Under the pieces are notes generated by a model. It did no database searches. It saw only the letters and a list, made by a program, of their open reading frames with translations, and was not told the origin of the DNA. The position numbers and the translations under genes are program-made. Of a DNA stretch of 64,000 nucleotides, positions 25,535-34,806 are shown one piece after another; position 1 is the stretch's first letter, and each line of letters opens with the position of its first letter. This stretch comes from Bacillota bacterium (GTDB lineage: Bacteria > Bacillota > Clostridia > Lachnospirales > Lachnospiraceae): the NCBI GenBank assembly GCA_023415055.1, contig JAEZLZ010000097.1, forward strand, positions 1-64,000, given 5' to 3'.

Positions 25535-26539
25535 ATGAAAGCAATCTGGAATTTTGTACAAAACCAAATTCTTGGTATGAAGTGGTTGAATGAACTAATC
25601 GGAAAAGGCCTGACACTCTTGGGTATCGATACGAATGTAAGAATTGGCGGCAGTCTTCAGTTCTTCCTTTACGATACAATAAAGATACTGGTTTTATTAT
25701 CTGTTTTAATTTTTATTATTTCCTATATTCAGAGTTATTTCCCTCCGGAACGAACGAAGAAGATACTGGGCAGATTTCATGGAATTAGGGCGAATATTCT
25801 GAGTGCCTTGCTTGGAACCGTAACTCCGTTTTGCAGCTGTTCCTCCATTCCGTTATTTATCGGGTTTACAAATGCGGGCTTACCGGTTGGCGTGACATTC
25901 TCCTTTCTGATTTCCTCACCCTTAGTCGATTTGGGAGCTTTAGTGCTTTTGATGAGTGTGTTTGGCACAAAAATAGCACTGACCTATGTTGTGGTCGGTC
26001 TGGTGCTTGCGGTAATCGGAGGTACGATTATCGATAAGCTTGGTATGGAGAATCAGGTCGAGCGTTTTGTTAATACTTGTACCAATGTCGATATTGAAGC
26101 TCCTGATCTAACCAAGAAGGATAGAATGATCTATGCCTCAGAGCAGGTTCAGGCAACCGTGAAAAAGGTATTTCTATATATTCTGATTGGTGTTGGAATC
26201 GGAGCGATTATACATAACTGGATTCCAGCCGAGATAATTCAGACGATTTTAGGAGTGAACAATCCATTCTCTGTTATGATCGCGACAGTTGTCGGTGTTC
26301 CAATGTATGCTGATATCTTTGGTACGATACCGATTGCTGAGGCTTTGCTTTTGAAGGGAGTAGGAGTAGGTACCATTCTATCCTTCATGATGGGAGTGAC
26401 GGCTCTAAGCCTCCCGTCTATGATTATGCTGAAAAAAGTAGTAAAAAATAAATTACTGTTTACCTTTATCGGTATCGTAACCGCAGGTATCATGATAATC
26501 GGATATCTGTTGAATGCAGTTAGTTATTTATTAATTTAA
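25535..26539 (+). CDS. YraQ/ArsP-family permease
   Basis: 334 residues with about eight membrane segments in two halves. The family signature TPFCSCSSIPLFIGF (about 94-108) with its paired cysteines and a later GVPMYADIFGTIPI segment identify the UPF0718/YraQ permeases, to which the organoarsenical exporter ArsP belongs. It heads an operon with a CxxC thioredoxin, a CoA-disulfide-reductase-like enzyme and Acr3, so export of an arsenical or another thiol-reactive metalloid is likely. GGTGGTAGAG precedes the ATG. The exact substrate is inferred from context only. Confidence 0.85.
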   Translation: MKAIWNFVQNQILGMKWLNELIGKGLTLLGIDTNVRIGGSLQFFLYDTIKILVLLSVLIFIISYIQSYFPPERTKKILGRFHGIRANILSALLGTVTPFCSCSSIPLFIGFTNAGLPVGVTFSFLISSPLVDLGALVLLMSVFGTKIALTYVVVGLVLAVIGGTIIDKLGMENQVERFVNTCTNVDIEAPDLTKKDRMIYASEQVQATVKKVFLYILIGVGIGAIIHNWIPAEIIQTILGVNNPFSVMIATVVGVPMYADIFGTIPIAEALLLKGVGVGTILSFMMGVTALSLPSMIMLKKVVKNKLLFTFIGIVTAGIMIIGYLLNAVSYLLI

Positions 26540-26555
26540 AAGGAGATATATAATT

Positions 26556-26912
26556 ATGGCTATCTTTGGATTGGGAAAGAAGAAGGAAGAAGAAAAAAAG
26601 GGCAGTTGCTGCTGCAATGGTAACTGTAATTCCGAAACTATGGAAAAGGCGGTAAAAGCAAACCAACAAGGGGATTATGTTAAAGTACTCGGATCGGGAT
26701 GCGCAAAGTGCAATCAATTGGAAGAGAATGTGAAAGCAGCCTTAACACAATTAGGAATGGATACAACGATTGAACATGTCACCGATTTTTCTCAGATTGC
26801 TGCTTATGGTGTCATGACTACACCGGCCTTAGTGGTAGGTGGTAAGGTAGTATCTTACGGTAAAGTTCTTAAGGTGGAGGAAGCAGTGAAGTTACTGGAA
26901 CAGAACAGATAA
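26556..26912 (+). CDS. Small CxxC thioredoxin-fold protein
   Basis: 118 residues. A short cysteine-rich N-terminus (GSCCCNGNCNSETM) precedes a redox-disulfide-protein-2/thioredoxin-like domain, with LGSGCAKCNQLEENV as active CxxC (about residues 49-52) and TTPALVVGGKVV as the cis-proline region. The family is typically encoded next to YraQ-type permeases, as here (16 nt downstream), and is presumed to transfer electrons to, or deliver substrate for, the transporter. The extra cysteines could bind arsenite. AAAGGAG ribosome site. Confidence 0.88.
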   Translation: MAIFGLGKKKEEEKKGSCCCNGNCNSETMEKAVKANQQGDYVKVLGSGCAKCNQLEENVKAALTQLGMDTTIEHVTDFSQIAAYGVMTTPALVVGGKVVSYGKVLKVEEAVKLLEQNR

Positions 26913-26950
26913 CATAACTGCATTTGTAGTAATTGAAAGGAGTCTGGAGG

Positions 26951-28594
26951 GTGCGACTGATCATTATAGGCGCAGTAGCTGCCGGAACCTCGGCAGCAGC
27001 GAAGGCAAGAAGAAATAATGAAGAAGCAGAGATAGTAATTTATGAAAAGGACAGCTATATCTCATATTCCGGTTGTGGGATGCCCTATTATCTTGGTAAT
27101 GAGATAGAGGAAGTGAAAGAGCTTACACCAAGAGATCCGGAGTTCTTTCAATCAAAGTACAATGTGAATATCATAACCAGGCAGGAGGTACTATCTGTTG
27201 ATCCTAAGAAACAATCACTTGAGATTAAGAATCTGATTACCGGAGAGATATACCATGATCATTATGATAAGCTAGTGCTCGCGACCGGAGCTAGAGCTGT
27301 GAAGCCACCAATCAAAGGTGTAGACTTCAGCCATGTTTTTACATTGCGTAACATCAATGATATGAATCAAATCAAGACCTTTTTGGAGCAACATCGGCCT
27401 AAATCTGCTGCAATCATCGGAACAGGATTTATCGGTCTGGAAGTGTGTGAAAACCTTAAGAAGCTGGGGATAGAGGTAACCGTAATCGAGAAGCTTCCTC
27501 AGGTGACTCCGGGACTCGATGCAGATATGGCAGTGTATGTCAAAGAGCATCTGGAGAAGCAAAAGTTAGCTGTCCACTTAAGTGCTTCGGTGAAGGAAAT
27601 CACAGAGCATACGGTAGTGCTTGAGAGTGGAACTGTAATTGAGGCTGAGCTGGTACTATTAGCAACTGGGGTTCGTCCGAACATAGAATTGGCAAAACAA
27701 GCCGGATTACAGATTGGCGTTACCGGTGCAATTGAGGTGGATGTTACCATGAGAACCAATGATCTGAATATCTATGCCTGCGGTGACTGTATCCAACAGA
27801 CACATCTGATCACTGGAAAGCCGGTTTATCGTCCCCTGGGTTCAACTGCGAATAAGACCGGAAGAATCGCCGGTGATTGTGTGACGGGAGGAGACTTAAG
27901 CTTTCATGGAATTCTAGGAACCGGTATTTTTAAGGTGTTTGACCTTACCGTTGCTCAGACAGGCTTGTCGGAAAGAGAAGCATTAGAGAATGGTTTTGAT
28001 ACGGTAGTATGCCATAACATAAAACCAAACAAACCGGAATATCTTGGCGGCAAAGAGATGGTAATCAAAGGAATCGCAGATAGAAGTAGCGGTAAATTAT
28101 TGGGGGTACAGATCGTCGGACCGGAGGGAGTCGATAAGAGAATTGATGTTTTTGTAACAGCGATCTACTTTGGTGCAAAGGCTGAGGATTTGGTTCACCT
28201 TGATCTTGCTTATGCACCTCCCTTTGCTACGACAAAGGACCCGGTAATGTATACCGGAATGATCTTAGATAATGCAATTCACCGCGGCCGTGAACTGATT
28301 AGTGCGCAGGAAGTGGAGAAATTGGTGAATTCCGGAGAAAAATATACCCTGATCGATACCAGAGTGGCTAAGCAATACGATAAGGATCACCTTATTGCGG
28401 CGCAGAATATTCCACATGCCGTACTGAGAGATGAACTGGAACAACTTGATCCAGAGGTCCCGGTGATTACCTACTGTAATAAAGGGGTCACCGGCAATGC
28501 AGCGCAAAATATCCTGATCAATCGAGGCTTCCGAAGAGTGTATAACTTGTCCGGTGGGATCAAGCACTTTCGGAAGTGGTCTGACCATAAGTAG
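26951..28594 (+). CDS. CoA-disulfide reductase-rhodanese fusion, arsenic-operon paralogue
   Basis: 547 residues starting at the GTG (MRLIIIGAVAAGTSAAA), 8 nt after AAAGGAG. FAD motif, active cysteine C42 in SYSGCGMPYY, NAD-binding GTGFIGLEV, FAD motif LNIYACGD and the dimer interface LAYAPPFATTKD are present. A C-terminal rhodanese domain from about 450 has the loop TYCNKGVTGN with its cysteine. It has the same architecture as the enzyme starting at 16744 but is clearly diverged. Placement between an arsenic-type thioredoxin and acr3 suggests a role in thiol or persulfide redox during metalloid stress. Confidence 0.88.
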   Translation: MRLIIIGAVAAGTSAAAKARRNNEEAEIVIYEKDSYISYSGCGMPYYLGNEIEEVKELTPRDPEFFQSKYNVNIITRQEVLSVDPKKQSLEIKNLITGEIYHDHYDKLVLATGARAVKPPIKGVDFSHVFTLRNINDMNQIKTFLEQHRPKSAAIIGTGFIGLEVCENLKKLGIEVTVIEKLPQVTPGLDADMAVYVKEHLEKQKLAVHLSASVKEITEHTVVLESGTVIEAELVLLATGVRPNIELAKQAGLQIGVTGAIEVDVTMRTNDLNIYACGDCIQQTHLITGKPVYRPLGSTANKTGRIAGDCVTGGDLSFHGILGTGIFKVFDLTVAQTGLSEREALENGFDTVVCHNIKPNKPEYLGGKEMVIKGIADRSSGKLLGVQIVGPEGVDKRIDVFVTAIYFGAKAEDLVHLDLAYAPPFATTKDPVMYTGMILDNAIHRGRELISAQEVEKLVNSGEKYTLIDTRVAKQYDKDHLIAAQNIPHAVLRDELEQLDPEVPVITYCNKGVTGNAAQNILINRGFRRVYNLSGGIKHFRKWSDHK

Positions 28595-28603
28595 GAGGCT
28601 ATT

Positions 28604-29665
28604 ATGAAAAATGAAAAATCAATGGAAATAGGATTTTTCCAAAAGTATCTATCCATCTGGGTAGCATTATGTATGGTGGCAGGAGTTCTTATCGGTAAAT
28701 TTTTACCCGGAATTCCGGACTTCCTGAATCAATTTGAATATGCGAAGGTATCGATTCCCACCGCTATCTTAATCTGGGTTATGATCTATCCAATGATGAT
28801 GAAGGTGGATTTTCAGAGTATTAAGAATGTCGGTAAGAATCCAAAGGGACTCTTTGTAACTTGGATTGCAAATTGGTTGATCAAGCCATTTACGATGTAT
28901 GCAATTACTTCCTTTTTTCTTTATGTCGTATTTCGTAATTTTATAACCCAGGAGCTTGCGAAGGAATATCTTGCAGGAGCAATCTTATTAGGAGCGGCGC
29001 CCTGTACTGCGATGGTATTTGTATGGAGTACACTGACTAAGGGGAATCCTGCCTATACCGTGGTTCAGGTAGCTACCAATGATTTAATTATTCTGGTAGC
29101 GTTCGTCCCTATCGTAAAATTCCTGTTAGGTATCAGCAAGGTCAGTGTCCCCTGGGATACCCTGATTTTATCAGTTGTACTATTTGTAGTAATACCTCTT
29201 GGTGGTGGTATTCTGACCAGAGTATTAATTACAAGAAGAAAAGGGATCGAATACTTTGAAAAGCAATTCCTGCCGAAGTTCGATCATATTACCATAATCG
29301 GATTATTACTTACATTAATTCTACTGTTTGCTTTCCAGGGTGAAGTATTTCTTGCAAACCCGTTTCACATATTACTGATTGCAGTCCCTTTGACGATTCA
29401 GACCTTTATCATCTTCTTCATTTCCTACCTGCCTTGCAGAATACTGAAGCTTCCTCATGATATCGCAGCACCTGCAGGAATGATCGGAGCCTCGAATTTC
29501 TTCGAGCTTGCGGTAGCGGTTGCGATTGCCTTATTCGGTACTACTTCGCCGGCAGCACTTGCTACCACAGTGGGAGTTTTAACTGAAGTTCCCGTGATTC
29601 TGATTCTGGTGAAGATCGCGAACAGTACAAAGCATTGGTTCCCGCAAATGTCTTCTCTTAAATAA
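28604..29665 (+). CDS. acr3: Acr3-family arsenite efflux permease
   Basis: 353 residues, ten predicted membrane segments of the bile acid/arsenite/riboflavin transporter superfamily. Acr3 signatures: IWVMIYPMMMKVDF, GAAPCTAMVFVWS with the conserved functional cysteine, and PAGMIGASNFFELAVA near the C-terminus. Acr3 exports arsenite using the proton gradient. It is the last gene of the operon, 9 nt after the reductase gene, with AGGAGG. A terminator follows. No ArsR or ArsC is present in the window, so regulation comes from elsewhere and the operon appears specialised for trivalent species. Confidence 0.92.
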   Translation: MKNEKSMEIGFFQKYLSIWVALCMVAGVLIGKFLPGIPDFLNQFEYAKVSIPTAILIWVMIYPMMMKVDFQSIKNVGKNPKGLFVTWIANWLIKPFTMYAITSFFLYVVFRNFITQELAKEYLAGAILLGAAPCTAMVFVWSTLTKGNPAYTVVQVATNDLIILVAFVPIVKFLLGISKVSVPWDTLILSVVLFVVIPLGGGILTRVLITRRKGIEYFEKQFLPKFDHITIIGLLLTLILLFAFQGEVFLANPFHILLIAVPLTIQTFIIFFISYLPCRILKLPHDIAAPAGMIGASNFFELAVAVAIALFGTTSPAALATTVGVLTEVPVILILVKIANSTKHWFPQMSSLK

Positions 29666-29722
29666 TACAATATTCTTATCGGTAATAGGGTGTGAGTAGG
29701 AAGAAAATGATTAGAAAACATG

Positions 29723-29757
29723 AAAAGAGGCTTTCGTAATTACGAAAACCTCTTTTT
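29723..29757. terminator. Bidirectional intrinsic terminator
   Basis: AAAAGAGG-TTTCGTAA pairs with TTACGAAA-CCTCTTTT, T-rich on both sides. It separates acr3 from the convergent mini-protein gene. Confidence 0.85.
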
Positions 29758-29771
29758 CACTATTTATTAAA

Positions 29772-29999
29772 TTAGAAGGAACCACCGCATAAGCAAAGGA
29801 TTAAGAGAATGGGGAGAATACCATCCAATCCGCCATTATTACCACAGCCGTTATTATTTCCAAAGAGTCCTCCTAAAAAGCCGTTGTTATCTCCATTTTG
29901 GCAACAGCAAAGAATAAGAATTAAGAAAATCGGACTAATACCGTTCAATCCGCCATTTCTATTATCACATCCGCAGGATGTACCTGTTAAAATACCCAT
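29772..29999 (-). CDS. Small Cys/Gly/Asn-rich protein, copy 2
   Basis: 75 residues; homologous to the 71-residue protein at 23719-23934. The duplicated hydrophobic motif appears as GISPIFLILILCCCQNG (about 20-36) and GILPILLILCLCGGS (about 60-74), with a GLFGNNNGCGNNGG loop between them. Each half contains G-I/F-x-P-I/L-x-LIL, so the protein itself is an internal tandem duplication. GGAGGTG lies 6 nt before the ATG. No signal peptide. A membrane-embedded or self-assembling surface peptide would fit; the function is unknown. Confidence 0.7.
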   Translation of the reverse strand: MGILTGTSCGCDNRNGGLNGISPIFLILILCCCQNGDNNGFLGGLFGNNNGCGNNGGLDGILPILLILCLCGGSF

Positions 30000-30139
30000 T
30001 GTAACACCTCCAATATTCGATTTAATCCAATATATGCAGACTGCTTGGACATATTTACCAATATCAATGTGATGTTTGCAATATTATGATGAAACAGCAC
30101 AATATGAGTAGGCATAAGCATAAATAGGGCTATCCGACA

Positions 30140-30158
30140 CATAATAAATTGTATTATG
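30140..30158. promoter_or_regulatory. Inverted repeat before the phosphoesterase gene
   Basis: CATAATA-AATTG-TATTATG, 7-bp perfect arms, about 28 bp upstream of the ATG at 30187. It may be an operator or leader hairpin. Confidence 0.35.
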
Positions 30159-30186
30159 AACAGAATTAGATTTATATGGAGGTATT

Positions 30187-31122
30187 ATGAAGGCGGATAA
30201 GCGACTGACGAATGCTTACAAAAATGCAAAGATTGAGTATTTTGACAATAATTCAAAATATATTTTTTTCAGTGATTCTCATCGGGGAGATGATAGTGTC
30301 TCAGATGAATTTACAAGAAATCAGAATATTTTTCTCCATGCACTTAATTATTATTATAAACAAGGTTATACCTATATTGAAGCCGGGGATGGAGATGAGC
30401 TTTGGGAATACAAGAATTTCAAGGTGATAAGGCTGGCTCATACCGATGTTTTTACTGTAATTAAGAAATTCTATGATGATCACCGGTTTATCATGCTCTA
30501 TGGCAATCATAATATCTACCTGAAATCAAAGCGTTTTGTACGAAATAATTATTATGAATATTATGATGAATATAATCAGATCCGGGTCGAGCTGTTCAAA
30601 GGCTTACAACCTATTGAAGCATTGATTCTCCGCCATAAAGAGACGAAGCAAAAGATCCTGGTAGTACATGGGCATCAAGGAGACCTGATGAATGACCGTC
30701 TATGGTTTATAGCGATGCTGCTGCTGCGATATTTTTGGCGATATCTGCATGTCGTCGGCTTTGATAACCCAACCAGCCCAGCACTTAATCTTTATAAGCG
30801 GCATAAAGTTGAGAAAGTCTATGATAATTGGATCGAGAAGCATAAGATGATGTTGATCTGCGGTCATACACACAGACCAAAATTCCCGAAAAATGATGAT
30901 CTGCCCTACTTTAATACCGGCTGCTGTATTCGAACCAGAGGGATATCAGGAATCGAGATTCTGAACGGCGAGATTCTGATGGTTGATTGGAGAATCGCTG
31001 CAGATGATGACGGCGGTCTATGCATTCATAGAACAGTGGTCAGAGGTCCGGAGCCAATCTGCAATTATGATTGCAAGAATCATCCTTATACCGGTCACTG
31101 CAAAAAGGTGGATGATGATTAG
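30187..31122 (+). CDS. Cytoplasmic metallophosphoesterase
   Basis: 311 residues without signal peptide. Calcineurin-like motifs in order: FFSDSHRGDD (about 28-37), EAGDGDELWE, LYGNHNIYL, VVHGHQGD, and CGHTHRPKF. GDGD is a variant of the usual GDxxD. The middle insert (about 175-215) contains hydrophobic segments (LWFIAMLLLRYFWRYL), which resembles LpxH-like UDP-sugar-lipid hydrolases and suggests a membrane-peripheral enzyme acting on a lipid-linked substrate. The C-terminus is cysteine-rich (CNYDC, HCKK). GGAGGT before the ATG. The substrate is unknown. Confidence 0.8.
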   Translation: MKADKRLTNAYKNAKIEYFDNNSKYIFFSDSHRGDDSVSDEFTRNQNIFLHALNYYYKQGYTYIEAGDGDELWEYKNFKVIRLAHTDVFTVIKKFYDDHRFIMLYGNHNIYLKSKRFVRNNYYEYYDEYNQIRVELFKGLQPIEALILRHKETKQKILVVHGHQGDLMNDRLWFIAMLLLRYFWRYLHVVGFDNPTSPALNLYKRHKVEKVYDNWIEKHKMMLICGHTHRPKFPKNDDLPYFNTGCCIRTRGISGIEILNGEILMVDWRIAADDDGGLCIHRTVVRGPEPICNYDCKNHPYTGHCKKVDDD

Positions 31123-31322
31123 CAAAATGGAAGCCCTTGTCGATGTAGAGAAACTGCAACGACGAGGGTATTTTTACATCAGAATACATTATGCTAAACC
31201 AAGGAATTCGACATACCATCGTTTATTGGTTGACAGAAATAACATTATCATCAATAATAGGAGATGAAAAAAAAGAAAAGAGATTAGGACAACAGATTAT
31301 AATAAAAAGAAAAGGTGATATT

Positions 31323-32534
31323 ATGTCAGATAGAAGCGATGAGGAATTATTAAAACAGCAAATACGTGATATTATGATGGAGGATCAGGAGGGAAAGAAT
31401 CAAAGGGAAATAAAACAACCGCAGGTAACAGGGCGTCGAGAATCGGAACAACAAGATACGGAACAACGAGAATATACCACCAGACCGCGAAAAATGCCTC
31501 CCGTAAAAAAGAAAAAGCATAAGGTATGGAAAGCAATCGGCATCACACTCTTAGTCCTTTTGATATTAGTTGGGTTACTGCTAGGAACAAAACCGGGCCG
31601 AAGTATCCTTTATAAAAATGCCAGCAGCTTTGTCTTTCATAATGTAAATAACGAAGAACTCATAAAAGAATATGAGGAAGACGGTGGCGGGAATCATAGT
31701 AAAGCAGCCAGACAAGAGGATTATGTTACGAATTATCTTATCTTTGGAATTGAAGAATTTGGTGGAGCCAGAAATACGGATTCCATGATGATTGCTTCTC
31801 TGAATACGAAGGATGATACCCTGAAGCTGACCTCATTGCTTCGTGACAGCTATGTTGATATCCCGGGATATAAAGCAAATAAACTGAATTCTGCCTATGC
31901 AAAAGGCGGAGCCAGACTTTTAATTGATACGATTGAACAGAACTACAAGGTTCGAATCGATGGCTATGTATCGGTTGATTTTAAATCCTTTGAGAAAATC
32001 GTGGATCTTCTTGGCGGTGTAACGATCGAGCTGGGTAAGGAAGAAGCCGAATATCTGAACACTACGAATTACATATCAAAGAAGAAATACCGTAATGTTA
32101 AGCCGGGCGTAAATCATCTGAACGGCAATCAGGTCATGGGATATGTTCGTGTGAGAAAAGTGAAGACCCTTGGCGGAGTAAATAATGATTACGGCCGTAT
32201 CGTTCGTCAGCAGAGAGCTTTGAAAGCGATCTTTGACAGCTATAAATCACCGAAGAACCTGTTTAAGATTCTTCCGATTACGAAGAAATGTCTGGGTTAT
32301 GCTACGACAAATCTGACACAGGATCAGATCGAGCGGGCAATGTCAGATGTCGTGGAAAACAGAATGACTTCATTGGATACCTTCCGCATACCGGTAGATG
32401 GCAAATTTGATGCTCCGAAGAAATATAACGGAATCACTTATCCGATCGTACTGGATTGGGATGCGAATCGAGTGGAATTATATAAATTCATCTACCATGA
32501 TACGGATAAGGAAGCAATGGCAGCCCTAAAGTAA
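31323..32534 (+). CDS. LytR-CpsA-Psr (LCP) family cell-wall ligase
   Basis: 403 residues. A charged cytoplasmic N-terminus of about 70 residues (Glu/Gln/Arg-rich) precedes a membrane anchor (about 76-96) and an extracellular LCP domain (about 135-390): NYLIFGIEE, the conserved RNTDSMMIASLN with the diphosphate-binding arginine, LTSLLRDSYVDIPG, and DYGRIVRQQR. LCP enzymes transfer glycopolymers such as teichoic acids from lipid carriers to peptidoglycan. The start is ATG 31323 with AAAGGTGAT upstream; the open frame extends back to 31191 but without a site. Confidence 0.88.
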   Translation: MSDRSDEELLKQQIRDIMMEDQEGKNQREIKQPQVTGRRESEQQDTEQREYTTRPRKMPPVKKKKHKVWKAIGITLLVLLILVGLLLGTKPGRSILYKNASSFVFHNVNNEELIKEYEEDGGGNHSKAARQEDYVTNYLIFGIEEFGGARNTDSMMIASLNTKDDTLKLTSLLRDSYVDIPGYKANKLNSAYAKGGARLLIDTIEQNYKVRIDGYVSVDFKSFEKIVDLLGGVTIELGKEEAEYLNTTNYISKKKYRNVKPGVNHLNGNQVMGYVRVRKVKTLGGVNNDYGRIVRQQRALKAIFDSYKSPKNLFKILPITKKCLGYATTNLTQDQIERAMSDVVENRMTSLDTFRIPVDGKFDAPKKYNGITYPIVLDWDANRVELYKFIYHDTDKEAMAALK

Positions 32535-32537
32535 AAA

Positions 32538-32584
32538 TCACAATATAACGTACTTTCTGTTACTGGATGTACTATATTTTGTAT
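32538..32584 (+). promoter_or_regulatory. Tandem NrdR-box-like sites
   Basis: Two imperfect matches to the NrdR box ACACWATATATWGTGT, TCACAATATAACGTAC (32538-32553) and GTACTATATTTTGTAT (32569-32584), lie 31 bp apart. That is the spacing typical of NrdR box pairs, directly upstream of and touching the -35 of nrdD. Confidence 0.6.
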
Positions 32585-32612
32585 TGATTTTTCTTCCAAT
32601 ATGTTTTATAAT
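32584..32612 (+). promoter_or_regulatory. nrdD promoter
   Basis: TTGATT (32584-32589), 17-bp spacer, TATAAT (32607-32612), then AAGGAG and the ATG at 32650. Confidence 0.75.
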
Positions 32613-32649
32613 ACAATTCTCACATATAGTACCTAAGGAGTAAGAAAGT

Positions 32650-34806
32650 ATGAAAACAATTAAACGTAATGGTGCAGAAGAAGCTTTTGACTTAAATAAG
32701 ATTATCGCTGCCGTAAAGAAAGCAAATGAATCAGGGGACAAGACATTTTTAAATGATGAACAAATTAAGAGCATTGCGGAATATGTGGAATATAAATGCC
32801 TTAAGCTTAACAGAGCAGTGTCGGTAGAAGAGATTCAGGATATGGTAGAGGATCAGATTATGGCTACCGGTTCATTCGATTTGGCTAAGCGTTATGTAAA
32901 ATACAGATATCAGAGATCCCTGATCCGGAAGGCAAACACAACCGATAACCGAATTCTTACTCTGATCGAAGGTAACAATGAGGACGTAAAACAAGAGAAC
33001 TCGAATAAAAATCCTACCATTAACAGTGTCCAACGTGATTATATGGCAGGAGAGGTAAGTAAGGATATTACAAAAAGATTACTCCTGCCTGCCGATATCG
33101 TAGAAGCAGATCAGGAGGGTATCATTCATTTTCACGACACAGATTACTTTGCTCAGCACATGCATAACTGTGATCTGGTGAATCTGGAGGACATGCTTCA
33201 GAATGGAACCGTAATCAGTGAGACACGAATCGAGAAGCCTCACAGCTTTTCAACAGCCTGCAATATAGCAACACAAATTATCGCGCAGGTTGCCAGCAAT
33301 CAGTATGGTGGACAAAGCATCAGTTTATCTCATCTTGCTCCCTTTGTACAGATCTCAAGAAAGAAGATCCATGCTGAGGTGCTGGAAGAGATTGAGATCC
33401 TTGGCAGTAAGGTGCCTGAAGATCAGATTGAGAAGATCGTTGAGATGAGACTTCGCAAAGAAATTAACCGTGGTGTTCAGACGATCCAATATCAGGTGAT
33501 AACACTGATGACTACCAATGGACAGGCACCATTTCTTACAGTTTTCATGTATCTGAATGAAGCAAAGAATGAGACGGAGAAGCGTGATTTGGCTCTGATC
33601 ATCGAGGAGACGTTAAAACAGCGATATCAGGGAGTAATGAACGAAGCCGGAATCTGGGTTACGCCAGCATTTCCTAAGCTGATCTATGTTCTGGAGGAAG
33701 ATAATGTCACCGAAGGTTCCGAATATTATTATCTGACTGAGCTTGCTGCCAAATGTACTACGAAGAGACTGGTACCGGATTATATCTCAGAAAAGAAGAT
33801 GAAGGAACTCAAAGAGGGTAACTGCTTCCCTGTTATGGGATGTCGAAGTGCTTTAAGCCCTTGGAAGGATGAGAATGGTGAGTATAAATTCTATGGTCGT
33901 TTTAACCAAGGTGTCGTAACGATTAATCTGGTGGATGTAGCATTATCCTCAGGTGGAGATATGACAAAGTTCTGGGAGATTTTTGACGAAAGATTAGAGC
34001 TTTGCTATAAAGCACTGATGGTACGCCATAAGCGTCTCAAGGGAACCTTATCGGATGCGGCTCCGATTCTATGGCAGCATGGTGCGCTTGCCAGACTAAA
34101 GAAGGGTGAGACAATCGACCGGTTACTCTACGGCGGTTATTCCTCGATTTCGTTGGGGTATGCAGGACTTTATGAATGCACCAAGTATATGACCGGTTTA
34201 TCTCATACTGACCCGAAAGCAACCTCATTTGCATTGGATGTTATGAAATATATGAATGTTGCTTGTGACCGCTGGAAGGCAGAAACCAATATCGGCTTTG
34301 GAATCTACGGATCACCGATTGAAAGCACAACTTATAAATTTGCAAAGTGCCTCCAGAAGCGTTTTGGGATAATAAAGGGAATAACAGATAAAAGCTATAT
34401 CACGAACAGCTATCATGTCCATGTGACAGAGGAAATAGATGCATTTACAAAGCTAAAATTCGAAGCACAGTTTCAATCTCTCTCTACCGGTGGGGCTGTC
34501 AGCTATGTAGAGGTGCCGAATATGCAGAATAATATTCCGGCAGTGCTGCAGGTTATCCGCTTTATCTATGATAATATTATGTACGCAGAGCTGAATACAA
34601 AGAGTGATTGCTGTCAGGAATGCGGTTTTAGCGGAGAGATTCAGATCGTCACCGATCAGGGTAAGCTTGTGTGGGAATGTCCTAAGTGCGGTAACCGTGA
34701 TCAGGATAAGCTGAATGTAGCTCGCAGAACTTGCGGCTATATCGGAACACAATTCTGGAATCAGGGAAGAACCCAGGAAATTAAGGAAAGGGTGCTTCAT
34801 TTATAA
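32650..34806 (+). CDS. nrdD: Anaerobic ribonucleoside-triphosphate reductase
   Basis: 718 residues, class III ribonucleotide reductase, which makes dNTPs without oxygen using a glycyl radical. An N-terminal ATP-cone (about 1-95: KTIKRNGAEEAFDLNKI onward) mediates allosteric control. The core carries the family motifs around HxHDTDYFAQH, NCFPVMGCRSALSP and GGYSSISLGYAGLYE. The C-terminus has the zinc ribbon CCQECG ... CPKCG and the radical loop RRTCGYIG with the glycine to be activated. It forms an operon with nrdG, whose ATG overlaps its stop by one base. Confidence 0.95.
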   Translation: MKTIKRNGAEEAFDLNKIIAAVKKANESGDKTFLNDEQIKSIAEYVEYKCLKLNRAVSVEEIQDMVEDQIMATGSFDLAKRYVKYRYQRSLIRKANTTDNRILTLIEGNNEDVKQENSNKNPTINSVQRDYMAGEVSKDITKRLLLPADIVEADQEGIIHFHDTDYFAQHMHNCDLVNLEDMLQNGTVISETRIEKPHSFSTACNIATQIIAQVASNQYGGQSISLSHLAPFVQISRKKIHAEVLEEIEILGSKVPEDQIEKIVEMRLRKEINRGVQTIQYQVITLMTTNGQAPFLTVFMYLNEAKNETEKRDLALIIEETLKQRYQGVMNEAGIWVTPAFPKLIYVLEEDNVTEGSEYYYLTELAAKCTTKRLVPDYISEKKMKELKEGNCFPVMGCRSALSPWKDENGEYKFYGRFNQGVVTINLVDVALSSGGDMTKFWEIFDERLELCYKALMVRHKRLKGTLSDAAPILWQHGALARLKKGETIDRLLYGGYSSISLGYAGLYECTKYMTGLSHTDPKATSFALDVMKYMNVACDRWKAETNIGFGIYGSPIESTTYKFAKCLQKRFGIIKGITDKSYITNSYHVHVTEEIDAFTKLKFEAQFQSLSTGGAVSYVEVPNMQNNIPAVLQVIRFIYDNIMYAELNTKSDCCQECGFSGEIQIVTDQGKLVWECPKCGNRDQDKLNVARRTCGYIGTQFWNQGRTQEIKERVLHL

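Noticed and set aside
32538..32774. Minus-strand ORF across the nrdD promoter
   Set aside because: It overlaps the NrdR-like boxes and the nrdD start and is an antisense shadow.
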